Positions 43,333-52,696 of a stretch of DNA of 64,000 nt are shown piece after piece (the first letter of the stretch is position 1; every line of letters begins with the position of its first letter). The notes below the pieces were generated by a model, which made no database searches, was not told where the DNA came from, and saw nothing but the letters and a program-made list of their open reading frames with translations. Made by a program: the position numbers and the translations under genes. The stretch comes from CAJXVA01 sp963761755. Its GTDB lineage: Bacteria; Myxococcota_A; Polyangia; Nannocystales; Nannocystaceae. The stretch covers positions 372,001-436,000 of the forward strand of contig CAVXIC010000039.1 of the NCBI GenBank assembly GCA_963761755.1, read 5' to 3'.

Positions 43333-44815
43333 CGAAGACCGCCGACTCGAGCCGCTCGACCTCTCCGAAGTGGAGCGACTCGAGCGCGCCTGGCCCCCCA
43401 TCGATCCGCACGAAGGCTTCGCCGAAGCGGTCGTCACGGCCCACCTCGGACGGACCGCCGAGCCGCCGCGTGGCCATGCACGCCGATGGGCCGTGGGCAT
43501 CGCCCTCGCCGCCGCGCTGGTGCTCTCCATCGGACTGGCCTGGACACTGCGTGGACGCGCCTCGTTCTCCGACGCCCTCGAGGCGACACGAGTCGAGACG
43601 GTCGCGCTGGGCGAGCGCGCCAAAGCGGTCGCTCAGCCCGGTGCGCGGCTGCGGTGGTCGGTCGAATCCGACGGGACCACCCGAATCGATCAGGACGCCG
43701 GGCGCGTGTTCTATCGCGTGGACCACGGAGAGCGCTTCGACGTGGTCACACCGTTGGGCACCGTCACCGTCACCGGGACCTGCTTCGAAGTCGACCTCAC
43801 CCCGGACCCCATCATGAAGAACAACTCGATCCGCGCCGGCGCCCTGGGTGCCGCCCTCGCCTCCGCCCTCGTCGTCACCGTCTACGAAGGTGGTGTCGTC
43901 CTCGCCAACGATCAGGGTCGCGTCGAGGTCGCTGCCGGACAAGCCGGGCGCGCGACCGATGCCCGTGCACCCGTCCGATTCGACCCCGATCACCCCAGCG
44001 CCGCCCGCCAGCAGAGCGGAGGGGACGGCGTCGCCGCGAAGGTAGGCCGCAAGCCCGGAGAGCTCGCGGGAGACCCGATGGCGCACATTCGCCGGCAAGA
44101 ACGCGACCTGGAGCGCATCCGCGAGGAGAAGGACGACCAGGCCGCGCGCATTCGAGAACTCGAGGAGCAGCTGGTTGCGCTCGGCGGCTCGACCGACCCG
44201 AACAGCCCCGAGGGAGCGGCCGCCCGGGCCAAGGCGTGCGCGAGCCAGAGCCGAGGAGGCGGATGCCCCTTCCTCGACCCCGACCAGGAGACCCTCGAAG
44301 AGATGGCTCGATGCGCGACCGTGAAGGTCGACTCGCTCGGGGTCGAATACGGCCGCGAGCCGCCCGTATCGGGGAGCGTCGCCGAGCGGCTCGGTGTCAC
44401 CGATCCCGCGGAAGCTGCGAAGCTGGACGCCGCGGCTGCCGAGCAGTTCGAGAACTACAACCGCAAGCTTCGCGCGATGTATCTCGAGCTCGGCGGCGAC
44501 GAAGCCTCGGCCGAGGACGCCTCTGGGGAGACACTCCAGTCGTTCATCCACGACCAGCTCGACCCGAACTTGGTCCGGGACATTCAGCGCAACATCGCGG
44601 AGGAGAGAGCGGGCCTGCGCGAACCGCCGGCGGACATTTCGGCCCTGTCGATCGAAGAGCGGGTGTCCCGATTGTCCGCCGAGAGCGGCAACGAGTTCGA
44701 ACGTCTGGTGAGCGAGCGGCTCGGGCCCGAGCGTGCCCGTGCGCTGCGGAGCAAGAACGACGGCTGGCCGGGAAGCACGAGCGTCTCCAGCGGCGACTGC
44801 ATCGACTCGCGGTGA
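43325..44815 (+). CDS. FecR-domain membrane protein, probable anti-sigma partner
   Basis: A 496-aa protein. A short cytoplasmic N-terminus precedes one membrane segment (about 53-74). A FecR-like domain follows (about 85-215: LRWSVESDGTTRIDQDAGRVFYRV, VVTPLGTVTVTGTCFEV, VYEGGVVL). The rest is a predicted coiled coil (QERDLERIREEKDDQAARIRELEEQL, about 258-290) and a Glu/Ala-rich helical region with four Cys. The overlap with the sigma gene suggests it holds that sigma factor at the membrane, although no zinc-type anti-sigma motif is present in the cytoplasmic part. Confidence 0.8.
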   Translation: MTDEDRRLEPLDLSEVERLERAWPPIDPHEGFAEAVVTAHLGRTAEPPRGHARRWAVGIALAAALVLSIGLAWTLRGRASFSDALEATRVETVALGERAKAVAQPGARLRWSVESDGTTRIDQDAGRVFYRVDHGERFDVVTPLGTVTVTGTCFEVDLTPDPIMKNNSIRAGALGAALASALVVTVYEGGVVLANDQGRVEVAAGQAGRATDARAPVRFDPDHPSAARQQSGGDGVAAKVGRKPGELAGDPMAHIRRQERDLERIREEKDDQAARIRELEEQLVALGGSTDPNSPEGAAARAKACASQSRGGGCPFLDPDQETLEEMARCATVKVDSLGVEYGREPPVSGSVAERLGVTDPAEAAKLDAAAAEQFENYNRKLRAMYLELGGDEASAEDASGETLQSFIHDQLDPNLVRDIQRNIAEERAGLREPPADISALSIEERVSRLSAESGNEFERLVSERLGPERARALRSKNDGWPGSTSVSSGDCIDSR

Positions 44816-44816
44816 G

Positions 44817-44838
44817 CCCGGCTCGCGCTCAGGCCGGG
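44817..44838. terminator. hairpin between convergent genes
   Basis: Inverted repeat CCCGGC/GCCGGG with a 10-nt loop, lying right at the stop codons of the convergent FecR-domain and transglycosylase-like genes. The position suits a bidirectional terminator, but no T-run is present. Confidence 0.3.
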
Positions 44839-45854
44839 TCGAGCGCGTCCACGGACAGCAACCCCTCGGCCCGCGCGCGTGTACGAAGCGTCTCGAGCAG
44901 CGCCGCCCGGTCGGTGGTCTCGGCCGGGTACTTCTTGCCCAGACGGGCCTGCCGATGGGCGTCGAGGCCCAAGCGCCGCAGGCGATCGACGAAGCCGCTT
45001 TGGGGGTCCGGCGCGCCGCAGTGGCCCCGGCCGAGGCGATGGTCGAGCACGAGGTACGAGCCCCCCACACCGGCCGCCTGACACTCCCGCTGGTGCGTCC
45101 GCGCGGCCCAGACGGCGGTGACGATCGCCACGATGCCGTCGTCGTGGCAGAAGATCCACGGCGGCGCCCTCGGGTCCCAGACCTGCACGAAGTAGGCGGG
45201 ATTGAACCCAAAGGGGCCGTATCCGAAGGCCCACGCCGAACCTCGTGCCGTGCTCTGGGTGCCATCGGGAGCGACCTGCTCGTACTCGACCTCTGCGTAC
45301 AGATGGGCATTGCCCTTGAAGCGTCGCAGCCGCGCGAGCTTGCCCTTGACCTCCCAGTAGCCAGCATCGGTCGCGTCACGGCCCGCGAGGTCATCTTCGA
45401 GTCGCGCCTCTTCGTCGGCGTCGTAGGCATAGCGTCGCCAGGCCGCGGCCGCTCCGTTGACGTCGGGGTCGAGCACGTGCAGCGAGCTGGGCCGATACGT
45501 CGACTCGCGCATCGCCCACGCTTGGAACAGGCGCGGCTCTGCGCCCAACTCCGATGCGACCAGGCCGATCAACCGCCGGAACCGATCGCGGTCGTCCTCC
45601 GACCACGCCTTGCGAATCCTGCGGTAGTGCGGCCGGCCCTGCGGGTCGATCTCCACCCGAAAGCGCTCACAGCTGCTGCGCTGTGCGCCGTAGGTGGCAG
45701 GTTCAAGCGCCTGCGGAAGCTCGACGTGAAACGTCGTCTCTGCGGAGGACACCGTCGTCGCCACCGCCGTCGGTCGGGGCCACGCCTCGAAGCGCCGCGG
45801 CTCACCGCAGGCTCCAATCAGCGCGAGCCCGACGAAGAGCCCCGTGCGTTGCAT
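44829..45854 (-). CDS. lipoprotein resembling a lytic transglycosylase
   Basis: A 341-aa predicted lipoprotein (lipobox LIGAC). The stretch LGAEPRLFQAWAMRESTYRPSSL resembles the catalytic-Glu helix of SLT-type lytic transglycosylases, with E in RES as the candidate acid; YGPFGFNPAYF and the later Cys-containing region could complete the fold. The expected GLMQ motif is not evident, so activity is uncertain. ATG 45854 was preferred to GTG 45872 because it puts the signal peptide at the start. It is the last gene of a three-gene envelope run, 48 bp after the metallophosphoesterase. Confidence 0.6.
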   Translation of the reverse strand: MQRTGLFVGLALIGACGEPRRFEAWPRPTAVATTVSSAETTFHVELPQALEPATYGAQRSSCERFRVEIDPQGRPHYRRIRKAWSEDDRDRFRRLIGLVASELGAEPRLFQAWAMRESTYRPSSLHVLDPDVNGAAAAWRRYAYDADEEARLEDDLAGRDATDAGYWEVKGKLARLRRFKGNAHLYAEVEYEQVAPDGTQSTARGSAWAFGYGPFGFNPAYFVQVWDPRAPPWIFCHDDGIVAIVTAVWAARTHQRECQAAGVGGSYLVLDHRLGRGHCGAPDPQSGFVDRLRRLGLDAHRQARLGKKYPAETTDRAALLETLRTRARAEGLLSVDALDPA

Positions 45855-45902
45855 GGCGAGCGTTTCATACACGCCCGCGGTTTTGAATGCGAACCGCGCG
45901 GT

Positions 45903-47138
45903 TCACTCGCAGTACGGCAGTTGCGCGGAGAGCCCCTCTCCCGTCGGGCCGGAGAACCCTGGCGGCGGCACCTCGACGAAGCAGGGTTCCGCCTCCGTTT
46001 CACCAAACGTGACCCGTAGATAGCCGAAACGAGGCTCGCCGATTCCCTGGTAGGCGCCGCCCGTACCCACGATGACCTCGTGCAGCGTCGTGTCGCCGAC
46101 GGCGACCGTGGGAAAGTCACGCAGCGCATGTGCGTGCCCCGCGACGATGAGATCGACGCCCGCGATCGCGGCCTCGGCCATGAGGCGCTGCGCGCGGTCC
46201 TCCTGCGACCATCCCGAGCCGGTCAGGCCGGCGTAGGGCGGATGATGCATGGTGATCACGAGATGGTCCGCGTCGCCGCGATCGAACAACTCGGGGAGTC
46301 GCGCCTCCACCGACCGTGCGATCGCACCGCTGCCCGTGTCGAGCATGACCAAGCGCAGCCCACAGACCTCGACGACATGATTGCCCGGTCCGAACGACCG
46401 GTTGAAGTGTGGTCGCAGGGGTCGATAGATGTCGTGGTTGCCCGGCGTCACCACGACGGGCACGGGCGCACCGCGCAGTATCGTTCGGATGAAATCGAAC
46501 TCGTCGTCTCGCGAGCTCTCGGTCAAGTCCCCCGCGATCACCAGCGCGACCAACGGCTCCCCCACCCGCTCGCCCTCCTCGCGCTCGCGCCCGAGCTCTT
46601 CGAGGATGCGCTCGAACTGCGCCGGGTTGGTCTGGATGTCGCCGACGAACGCGACCCGGTAGCGCTCGGGACACCCTCGCCGCCCTCGGACGAACACCGG
46701 CGCGTCCGACTCGAGCGGCACCTCGAACGATCGACGCAGCCCCTGGTCGGCGGGCGAGCGCACCGGGATTTCGACGCCGTCGCGATCGATCCAGACGTCG
46801 GCATCGGGGTCGATGTTGTCGAGCACGATCGACAACATCTGGGGCGCCCCCGAATCGGCCTGGAGGCTGATGGCGAAGCGCCCGGGTCCCGCGACCCTGC
46901 CGCGAACCCCCCCATCGTCGAGTTCGACCAAGCCCCGGGCATCCCAGGTGATCGGTGTCTCGGCCTCGGGGTCCTGGAACCGAACCTCGATCGACGAGGG
47001 CGTACGCAGCCTGGCAGCTTCGTTCTCGGCGACGACGCGGCACTCCGCGAGCGCATAGTTGGGGGACGTGCACTCCGGGACGGCACATCCGGTGGCGTTG
47101 GGCAGCGCGGCCAGAACGAGCGGTAGGAGTCGCTTCAT
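45903..47138 (-). CDS. calcineurin-like metallophosphoesterase lipoprotein
   Basis: A 411-aa exported protein (lipobox near NATGC). An N-terminal strand-rich domain (about 45-155) precedes the two-metal phosphoesterase domain, which shows VAFVGDIQ, IAGDLTE, TPGNHD, TMHHPPY and AGHAH, the complete set of ligands. The substrate is a phospho-mono- or diester outside the cytoplasm, unknown. The start overlaps the stop of the upstream gene by 4 bp (ATGA), so expression is coupled. Confidence 0.88.
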   Translation of the reverse strand: MKRLLPLVLAALPNATGCAVPECTSPNYALAECRVVAENEAARLRTPSSIEVRFQDPEAETPITWDARGLVELDDGGVRGRVAGPGRFAISLQADSGAPQMLSIVLDNIDPDADVWIDRDGVEIPVRSPADQGLRRSFEVPLESDAPVFVRGRRGCPERYRVAFVGDIQTNPAQFERILEELGREREEGERVGEPLVALVIAGDLTESSRDDEFDFIRTILRGAPVPVVVTPGNHDIYRPLRPHFNRSFGPGNHVVEVCGLRLVMLDTGSGAIARSVEARLPELFDRGDADHLVITMHHPPYAGLTGSGWSQEDRAQRLMAEAAIAGVDLIVAGHAHALRDFPTVAVGDTTLHEVIVGTGGAYQGIGEPRFGYLRVTFGETEAEPCFVEVPPPGFSGPTGEGLSAQLPYCE

Positions 47139-48418
47139 CGTCTGTTGGCCCTTCGGGCGCCGAGGTCGGGGAGCACGACGCCGGCGTTGGCAGCGATGGT
47201 GAACCCGTTGCCCCAGGTCGCCCCGAGGCCCCCCTGAATCGCCACCGGCCAGCCCTTGGGACGCACGCGCGTGGCCCAGCGCAAGTGCACCGGACCCAGG
47301 AAGCCGATGACGGCGCCAAAGTTGAAGCCCCGGCCATCGAAGCGCGAATGCACGTAGCCGAGGCTGAGCTGACTGTTGACGCCAGCACGACGGGGCACCC
47401 CATCCCGGCGCGGTCGCATCGTCATCGGCAGGTCGACGTCGTACCACGCCTCGCCATACAGTGGACCCAGCTGCGTCCCGCCGCGCCGCAACCCGTCGTG
47501 CCCCGGTTCGGAGAACGCGACCCGGTCGAAGCGGGGCCCGAAGTAGACCGTGAAGCGCTGGCGCTCCGAGAGAGCCCAGCGGGCCCCGACCGTCAGCGGC
47601 AACATCATCGTGCGCTCGACGATGCGCTCGCTGGGCAACCCAGGATCGATCGTCTCGCGCCGGATCTGGAACTCGGGCTTGAAGCGGAGCTCCGAACGGC
47701 CGAGGAACGCCGAACGCCGCAGGACCGGGTACGGCAGGTTCACCGCGAGGTCTGCCCCCACCCCGATCGAGAGGCGACGCTCGCGAAGCACCACGGGTGC
47801 GGTACCGCTCTGGCCTTCGATCGGGGCCTGAAACTGCGGGCGCGGATCCACCTGACGCTCTTGCCACAGCGTCCCGCCGACGTGGCCGAAGACGCGCAGG
47901 CGCCCGCCCCCGTCCGGGAAGAAGTAGTTGGGCGCGATCGTCAGCCGCATCACCTGCGGGTGGGTCTCATCGAGGGCCGCCGGCCGATCGAAGGCGTAGT
48001 CGAGCCCGACGGTGCTGGGACGAATGCGGTCGGGGTCACGCGGTCCATCGCCGCCCAATCGTCCCACCAGCGCGCCGAGCAGCGCGCCGGCGCCCGCGAT
48101 GGCCCCGCCACCGACGAAGAACGTCGCGGGGTCTCCGGCATTGTTGCGATCGCCGAGCACGAACAACATCGCGGCCGCCACACCACCGGCCGCGGCTCCG
48201 ATCCCCAGCAGGGCGCCGCGGGCAACCCCCGACCGCACGCACGGTCGATCCTCGGAGGTGCAGCACGAGAACTGCCGCTTCGGATGGCAGACCCGATAGC
48301 GCTCTCCATCTGGATCCTCGCGGACCGTGTGGGGCTCTGCCTGTGGCGCGCGAGATGCGGTGAGGGCCACCGCCAGGCTCAACAGGACCCCATGCACTGG
48401 CCATGCCGTACCACGCAC
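47135..48418 (-). CDS. exported protein, probable outer-membrane beta-barrel
   Basis: A 427-aa protein with an N-terminal signal (VLLSLAVALTASRA), a short Cys-containing segment (CHPKRQFSCCTSEDRPC), a Gly/Ala-rich hydrophobic hairpin (about 65-115) like a glycine zipper, and then a long region of alternating polar/hydrophobic strands (LSIGVGADLAVNLPY, RFTVYFGPRFDRVAF, QLSLGYVHSRF). That pattern suggests a barrel in the outer membrane. No family was recognised. It is the first gene of the three-gene envelope run. Confidence 0.6.
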   Translation of the reverse strand: MRGTAWPVHGVLLSLAVALTASRAPQAEPHTVREDPDGERYRVCHPKRQFSCCTSEDRPCVRSGVARGALLGIGAAAGGVAAAMLFVLGDRNNAGDPATFFVGGGAIAGAGALLGALVGRLGGDGPRDPDRIRPSTVGLDYAFDRPAALDETHPQVMRLTIAPNYFFPDGGGRLRVFGHVGGTLWQERQVDPRPQFQAPIEGQSGTAPVVLRERRLSIGVGADLAVNLPYPVLRRSAFLGRSELRFKPEFQIRRETIDPGLPSERIVERTMMLPLTVGARWALSERQRFTVYFGPRFDRVAFSEPGHDGLRRGGTQLGPLYGEAWYDVDLPMTMRPRRDGVPRRAGVNSQLSLGYVHSRFDGRGFNFGAVIGFLGPVHLRWATRVRPKGWPVAIQGGLGATWGNGFTIAANAGVVLPDLGARRANRR

Positions 48419-48506
48419 GGCCGCGAACGGGAATCCGGCCGCATGTGGACGCCGTGACCCCGGTCGCCGGCTTGCTCAGGTGGCGTACATCCCGCAAGAT
48501 CGTTCC

Positions 48507-49778
48507 ATGCTTGGCTTGAATGGACGATGGATGCAGATGGTGGTGCTGGGCGCGGTCGCAGGGGGGTGTCAGATCGAGGACCCCTCCGCAAAGGACATCG
48601 ACCGGCTGCTGTCCGCGCAGTGTGAGCAGATGGAGACCTGCCGCTGCGCAGGCTCGCAGGACGCCAGCGCCTGCGAGGTCAGGCACGAGACCTGGGACGA
48701 CCGCATCGCGTACGGACGCAGCCTCGGGCTCATCTACGATCCGCAGTGCGTGTCGCAGATCGAGGCGCGGGTGCAGTCCCAAGGTTGCGGGGAGGCGAAC
48801 ACGGCCCAGAGCGATCTTTGCGGGGAGTTCTGCGCCGTGTTTCACGGCAACGTCGCGCTCGGTGAGGACTGCAAGGGCCACGACGCGGTCGTCAGCGACT
48901 GCGCCCAAGGGATGACCTGTCTGGATGGGACGTGCGTGCAGCCGTGCGACGCGCTGGGCGGTCTCCCCGAGGGCGCGCTGTGCCGCGACGACGTCGGGGG
49001 CCAGTTCGACGACTGCGCGCCGAGCCTGCGCTGCAACAGCGTGAGCAACCGGTGCGCCGTGCTGCCCATGCCCGGCGACGCCTGTCCGAGCGGAGAGTGT
49101 ACTGCGGACGCGTGGTGCAACAACCAGACCGGGCGGTGTGAAGCGCTGCCTGGCGAGGGCGAAGCGTGCGGAGACAGCGACTGCGACTCGCAGTCGTGGT
49201 GCGATTGGCAAGCCAACCTTTGCCGGCCACTGGCCCCCCAAGGCGCGCCGTGCCGGGAGGCACCCTGCGCCGACGAGCTGCGGTGCGACTACGATCGCGA
49301 CGAGTGCCGGCCCCGAGCCCAGGCCGGAGAGCCCTGTGCCGAGGTCGGGTGCGTCGAGGGTCTCTTCTGTGGCGACGGAGCCGTCTGCCAGCCCCCAGCC
49401 GCGCTCGGAGAGTCCTGCGAGAACCGCCCCTGTGAAGAGGGTTGGTGTGATTGGGACCTCGGCGGACGGTGTGTGTCGCTTCCCGACGGCGAGGGACAGC
49501 CCTGCCCCAGCGGCGAATGCGGCGGGCGCCTTTGGTGCGACAGCAGCAACGATCCCGCCGGAGAGTGCCGCCTGCGGGCGCCGTTCGGTGATCCCTGCAG
49601 CGGACACAGGCAGTGCGAGACCGGGTTTTGCCCGGCGGGCTTCTGCGACGAGCTCCCCGCCGAGGGAGAGAGCTGCGAGATGGCCAGCGCGTGTGGCAAC
49701 GGGCTGGTGTGCAACGGAAGCACGTGCGTCACGGCGCTGGGCCGGGGCTCGGCGGTCTGCTCCTTCGCCGGTTGGTGA
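48507..49778 (+). CDS. Cys-rich lipoprotein with repeated disulfide-knot units
   Basis: A 423-aa predicted surface lipoprotein (lipobox VAGGC). After an N-terminal helical part (about 25-110) the sequence becomes a series of short Cys-rich units of the kind G..C....C......C (for example PGDACPSGECTADAWCNN and AGEPCAEVGCVEGLFCGD), at least eight of them, reminiscent of Dickkopf/EGF-like repeats common in myxobacterial surface proteins. Function is unknown; a binding or adhesive role is inference. ATG 48507 gives the signal peptide. Confidence 0.7.
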   Translation: MLGLNGRWMQMVVLGAVAGGCQIEDPSAKDIDRLLSAQCEQMETCRCAGSQDASACEVRHETWDDRIAYGRSLGLIYDPQCVSQIEARVQSQGCGEANTAQSDLCGEFCAVFHGNVALGEDCKGHDAVVSDCAQGMTCLDGTCVQPCDALGGLPEGALCRDDVGGQFDDCAPSLRCNSVSNRCAVLPMPGDACPSGECTADAWCNNQTGRCEALPGEGEACGDSDCDSQSWCDWQANLCRPLAPQGAPCREAPCADELRCDYDRDECRPRAQAGEPCAEVGCVEGLFCGDGAVCQPPAALGESCENRPCEEGWCDWDLGGRCVSLPDGEGQPCPSGECGGRLWCDSSNDPAGECRLRAPFGDPCSGHRQCETGFCPAGFCDELPAEGESCEMASACGNGLVCNGSTCVTALGRGSAVCSFAGW

Positions 49779-49822
49779 GCACACGCTTGGCGCGCGGCAG
49801 CGAGCCGTCGCATACTCGTCTC

Positions 49823-50398
49823 GTGCGTCGTTGGACATGGGTCGGCCTGCTCGCGGCCGCTGCGTGCGCGTCGGGGACCGAGCCCGCGACCCTGCCGACC
49901 TCGTTCTCGGCCACCGCCAGCGCCACGGCCACCGCGCCGGACACCTCGTCCACGGATGCGACGACCGCCGAGAGCGACACCGACACCAGCGGCGAGGCCG
50001 ACACCGGCTCGAACACCACCAGCTCGGGGACCGGTGCCGGCTCGACCGACACCGACACCGGCGGCGACTCGAGCTCCGGCGACACGCCGTCCGAGCAGCC
50101 CCAGGACGGGATGTACTCGGCCTGCGGGAGCGTCGTGGACTGCATCGGCCTGACCACGTGCTTGATGGTCAACGACTCCGGGGGGCAGCCGATCGACCCG
50201 TTCTGCACCGCAGGTTCCTGCAAGTCGCCCCTCGCCCAGTGTGACCCCACACCTGGAGGCACCGCGGTCCCCATCTGTCTGCCGGTCGACCCAATGGGGG
50301 TGCCCGACGACGTCTGCGCGCTCGACTGTAGTGCTGGCCAAGCGTGTCCCGCCGGCATGCAGTGCAAAACCATCGCGGGCGGGTCCATCTGTTCGTGA
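49823..50398 (+). CDS. small lipoprotein with Ser/Thr/Asp linker and Cys-rich end
   Basis: A 191-aa predicted lipoprotein starting at GTG 49823 with lipobox LAAAAC. Roughly 80 residues of Ala, Ser, Thr, Asp and Gly form a flexible linker. The last 100 residues contain ten Cys, with a pattern (CGSVVDCIGLTTCLMV and CALDCSAGQACPAGMQC) like the units in the preceding gene. It lies 44 bp after that gene and 35 bp before the universal stress protein gene. Confidence 0.65.
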   Translation: MRRWTWVGLLAAAACASGTEPATLPTSFSATASATATAPDTSSTDATTAESDTDTSGEADTGSNTTSSGTGAGSTDTDTGGDSSSGDTPSEQPQDGMYSACGSVVDCIGLTTCLMVNDSGGQPIDPFCTAGSCKSPLAQCDPTPGGTAVPICLPVDPMGVPDDVCALDCSAGQACPAGMQCKTIAGGSICS

Positions 50399-50433
50399 CT
50401 CCGTACCGAGACACCGATACGTTTCGATCGCGT

Positions 50434-50883
50434 ATGTCCTGGTCCCTGCAAAAGAAGAAGGTCCTGGTCCCGTGGGACTTCTCCGAGGCGAGCACCGAAG
50501 CGCTCGAGGCGGCGCTCTCCTTCGTGATGCACCCGCGCGACGTCACCGCGCTTCATGCGGTCGTGCCCTTCGGCGCCATCTCCACGATGGGGGAGCAGAA
50601 GAACCGGGAAGCCCAACAGGCCCTCGCCGAGACGCTGGCCAAGGTTCGCAAGTCGGTGGATGCCACAGGACACCCGGACGTGGCCGCAGCGGTGCGCTAC
50701 GGCGACGCGCCCGAGGCGATCGCCGAGTACGTCGCCGAGCACGGCTTCGAGCTGATCGTGATGCCGTCTCGTCGACGCAAGGGGCTCAAGCGCCTGCTGC
50801 TCGGATCGGTGGCCGAGCAGGTCGTCCGCAACGTGCCAATCCCGGTGCTGATGCTCCGGGCCGAGAACGAAGACGAAGACTGA
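50434..50883 (+). CDS. universal stress protein (UspA family)
   Basis: A 149-aa single Usp domain. It begins with KKKVLVPWDFSEAST, has VMPSRRRKGLKRLLLGSVAEQVVRNVPIPVLML at the end, and so carries the Gly-rich nucleotide loop (G-x6-GS) of ATP-binding members. Usp proteins help survival under stress; the partner or signal here is unknown. ATG 50434 fits the family start. Confidence 0.88.
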   Translation: MSWSLQKKKVLVPWDFSEASTEALEAALSFVMHPRDVTALHAVVPFGAISTMGEQKNREAQQALAETLAKVRKSVDATGHPDVAAAVRYGDAPEAIAEYVAEHGFELIVMPSRRRKGLKRLLLGSVAEQVVRNVPIPVLMLRAENEDED

Positions 50884-50916
50884 GGCGCCGAGTCCGGCGC
50901 CCTGCCCGTCGGGCGT

Positions 50917-51840
50917 TCACCCGCGGCCCCGGGGTTTCGACGCCTTTGCCGCCGCGACCACGCTGCGCCGAAACCACCGGTGGGCGGGGTCGCCCTCGTG
51001 GCGGGGGTGCCAGATCTGCGACACCGGGTAGGAATCGACGGGGACCGGCAGCTCCAGCAGCCGCAGATCGTGCCGCGCCGCCTCGGCCACCGCGAGCCGC
51101 CGGGGGAGCGTGAGCACCAAGTCGGTGCGAGAGGCCAGCACCAGCCCCGCGAAGAAGAACGGGACCCGACGCACCACCGCTCGACGTAGGCCCCGCTTGG
51201 CCAGCGCGTCGTCGACGATGCCGCCACCACGTCCACGCGGCGCGATCTGGACGTGCTGCAGCGTCGCGTACTGCTGCAGCGTCAGGCGCTTGCGCACCAC
51301 CGGATGCTCGCGCCGCACGACGCAGACCAACGACTCCTCGAACAGCTTTTGGATCCGAATCTCGGGGTGCAGGTCGCGGTAGACCCCAATCGCAAGGTCC
51401 ACGCTCCCGTCTCGGATGCGGTCGGGGTCATCGATGCTGTTGGGCATGAAGTTGAGCGAAACCATCGGTGCTTCGGAGCGAAGGCTGTGGTCGAGCGTCA
51501 CGCCCAGCACGTGCACCACATAGTCGCTTCCGCGCACGAGAAAGGTTCGCTCGGAGCGCGAAGGCTCGAACTCCTCGCGAGGCTCGAAGACGGCGGCGAC
51601 GCCCACGATCAGGCGCTCGACCGGCTCGCGGAGCTCCTTTGCCCGCGGAGAGGGCACCATGGCCCGTCCGGCCCGCACGAGGATCGGGTCCCCCAGCGCG
51701 GTCCGGAGCCGACCCAGCGCCTGACTCACCGCCGGCGGGCTTCGTCCCAGGCGAGCGGCGGCGCGCGTGATGCTCTGCTCTTCGAGCAGCGCGTGGAGGG
51801 TGAACAGCAGATTGAGGTCGAGCTCACCGGATTCCGCCAC
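50917..51840 (-). CDS. LysR-family transcriptional regulator
   Basis: A 307-aa regulator. The N-terminal winged helix (about 5-65) shows LNLLFTLHALLEEQSITRAAARLGRSPPAVSQALGRLR, and a two-lobe effector domain follows (DLAIGVYRDLHPEIRIQKLF). GTG 51840 places the protein at the family's usual start. It is divergent from the DJ-1/PfpI-like operon, with 107 bp between starts containing paired inverted repeats, so it most likely controls that operon and itself. The ligand is unknown. Confidence 0.9.
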   Translation of the reverse strand: MAESGELDLNLLFTLHALLEEQSITRAAARLGRSPPAVSQALGRLRTALGDPILVRAGRAMVPSPRAKELREPVERLIVGVAAVFEPREEFEPSRSERTFLVRGSDYVVHVLGVTLDHSLRSEAPMVSLNFMPNSIDDPDRIRDGSVDLAIGVYRDLHPEIRIQKLFEESLVCVVRREHPVVRKRLTLQQYATLQHVQIAPRGRGGGIVDDALAKRGLRRAVVRRVPFFFAGLVLASRTDLVLTLPRRLAVAEAARHDLRLLELPVPVDSYPVSQIWHPRHEGDPAHRWFRRSVVAAAKASKPRGRG

Positions 51841-51877
51841 ACGAAACCATATCAGGACCAGATTTCGTGCGGCGAAA
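51840..51877. promoter_or_regulatory. candidate LysR operator: nested inverted repeats
   Basis: Two overlapping symmetries lie directly upstream of the LysR start: CACGAAA (51840-51846) with TTTCGTG (51863-51869), and TTTCG (51863-51867) with CGAAA (51873-51877). The second fits the T-N11-A form that LysR-type proteins usually bind. Confidence 0.5.
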
Positions 51878-51947
51878 CAACTCTTTGCACGCCACGGCAT
51901 CGACGAGGGCCGATGCGCGACGCACCGTACGACCCACGGAGCGACCC

Positions 51948-52694
51948 ATGAGCGCCAACTTCAACATCACCAATCCCCATCGCAAGAAACGCGTCCTGCT
52001 CGTCGCCGGCAACCCGGCCCAGTCCACGCAGACTGGCTGGCCCGTCGGTTTTTGGTGGGCCGAGCTGACCCACCCCTACTTCGTCTTCGAAGAGGCCGGC
52101 TACGAAGTCGAGATTCGGAGCCCCGACGGCGGCGCACTCCAGGCTGATGCCTTCAGCGACCCCGATCACGAAAGCGGTTACTCGTCCCACGATTTCGTCA
52201 GCCAGGGCTTCAAGCTGTCCAAGCCCCACGCGGCCCTGCTCGAGCAAACCGCCTCGATCGCCGACGTCTCGGTGGACGACTACGACGCGATCTTCCTGGT
52301 CGGCGGGCAGAGCCCAATGATCACCTTCGTCGGCAACACCGCCCTGCAAGCGCTCGTGACCCGCTTCTACGAGGCCGGTCGGGTCACGGCGGTGGTCTGC
52401 CACGCCACGTGCGTGCTGCTGGAGACGCGGCTGTCCAACGGCGATCTCCTGGTGAAGGACAAGACCTGGACCGGCTTCGCCGATGCCGAAGAGCGCTACG
52501 CCGACGAGTTCGCCGGACAGCGCATGCAGCCGTTTTGGATCGAGGAGGCGGCCCGCAAGCTGCAGGGAACCAACTTCATCGTGGGACCGGTCTTCCAGGA
52601 CTTCGCGGTTCGAGACGGCCTGCTGGTCACCGGCCAGCAGCAGTTTTCCGGGGCGGCCGCCGCTCGTCTCGTCATCGAAGCGCTGGGGCGGTAG
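51948..52694 (+). CDS. DJ-1/PfpI-superfamily protein
   Basis: A 248-aa cytoplasmic protein of the class I glutamine-amidotransferase-like fold. The nucleophile elbow is VVCHATC, with Cys at the expected position, and the Glu of EEAGYEVEIRSPDGG near the start is the usual partner. Members act as glyoxalases/chaperone-like proteins or stress proteins; which applies here is unclear. It is the first gene of a tight four-gene operon and is divergent from the LysR gene. ATG 51948 gives the best start. Confidence 0.85.
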   Translation: MSANFNITNPHRKKRVLLVAGNPAQSTQTGWPVGFWWAELTHPYFVFEEAGYEVEIRSPDGGALQADAFSDPDHESGYSSHDFVSQGFKLSKPHAALLEQTASIADVSVDDYDAIFLVGGQSPMITFVGNTALQALVTRFYEAGRVTAVVCHATCVLLETRLSNGDLLVKDKTWTGFADAEERYADEFAGQRMQPFWIEEAARKLQGTNFIVGPVFQDFAVRDGLLVTGQQQFSGAAAARLVIEALGR

Positions 52695-52696
52695 TC

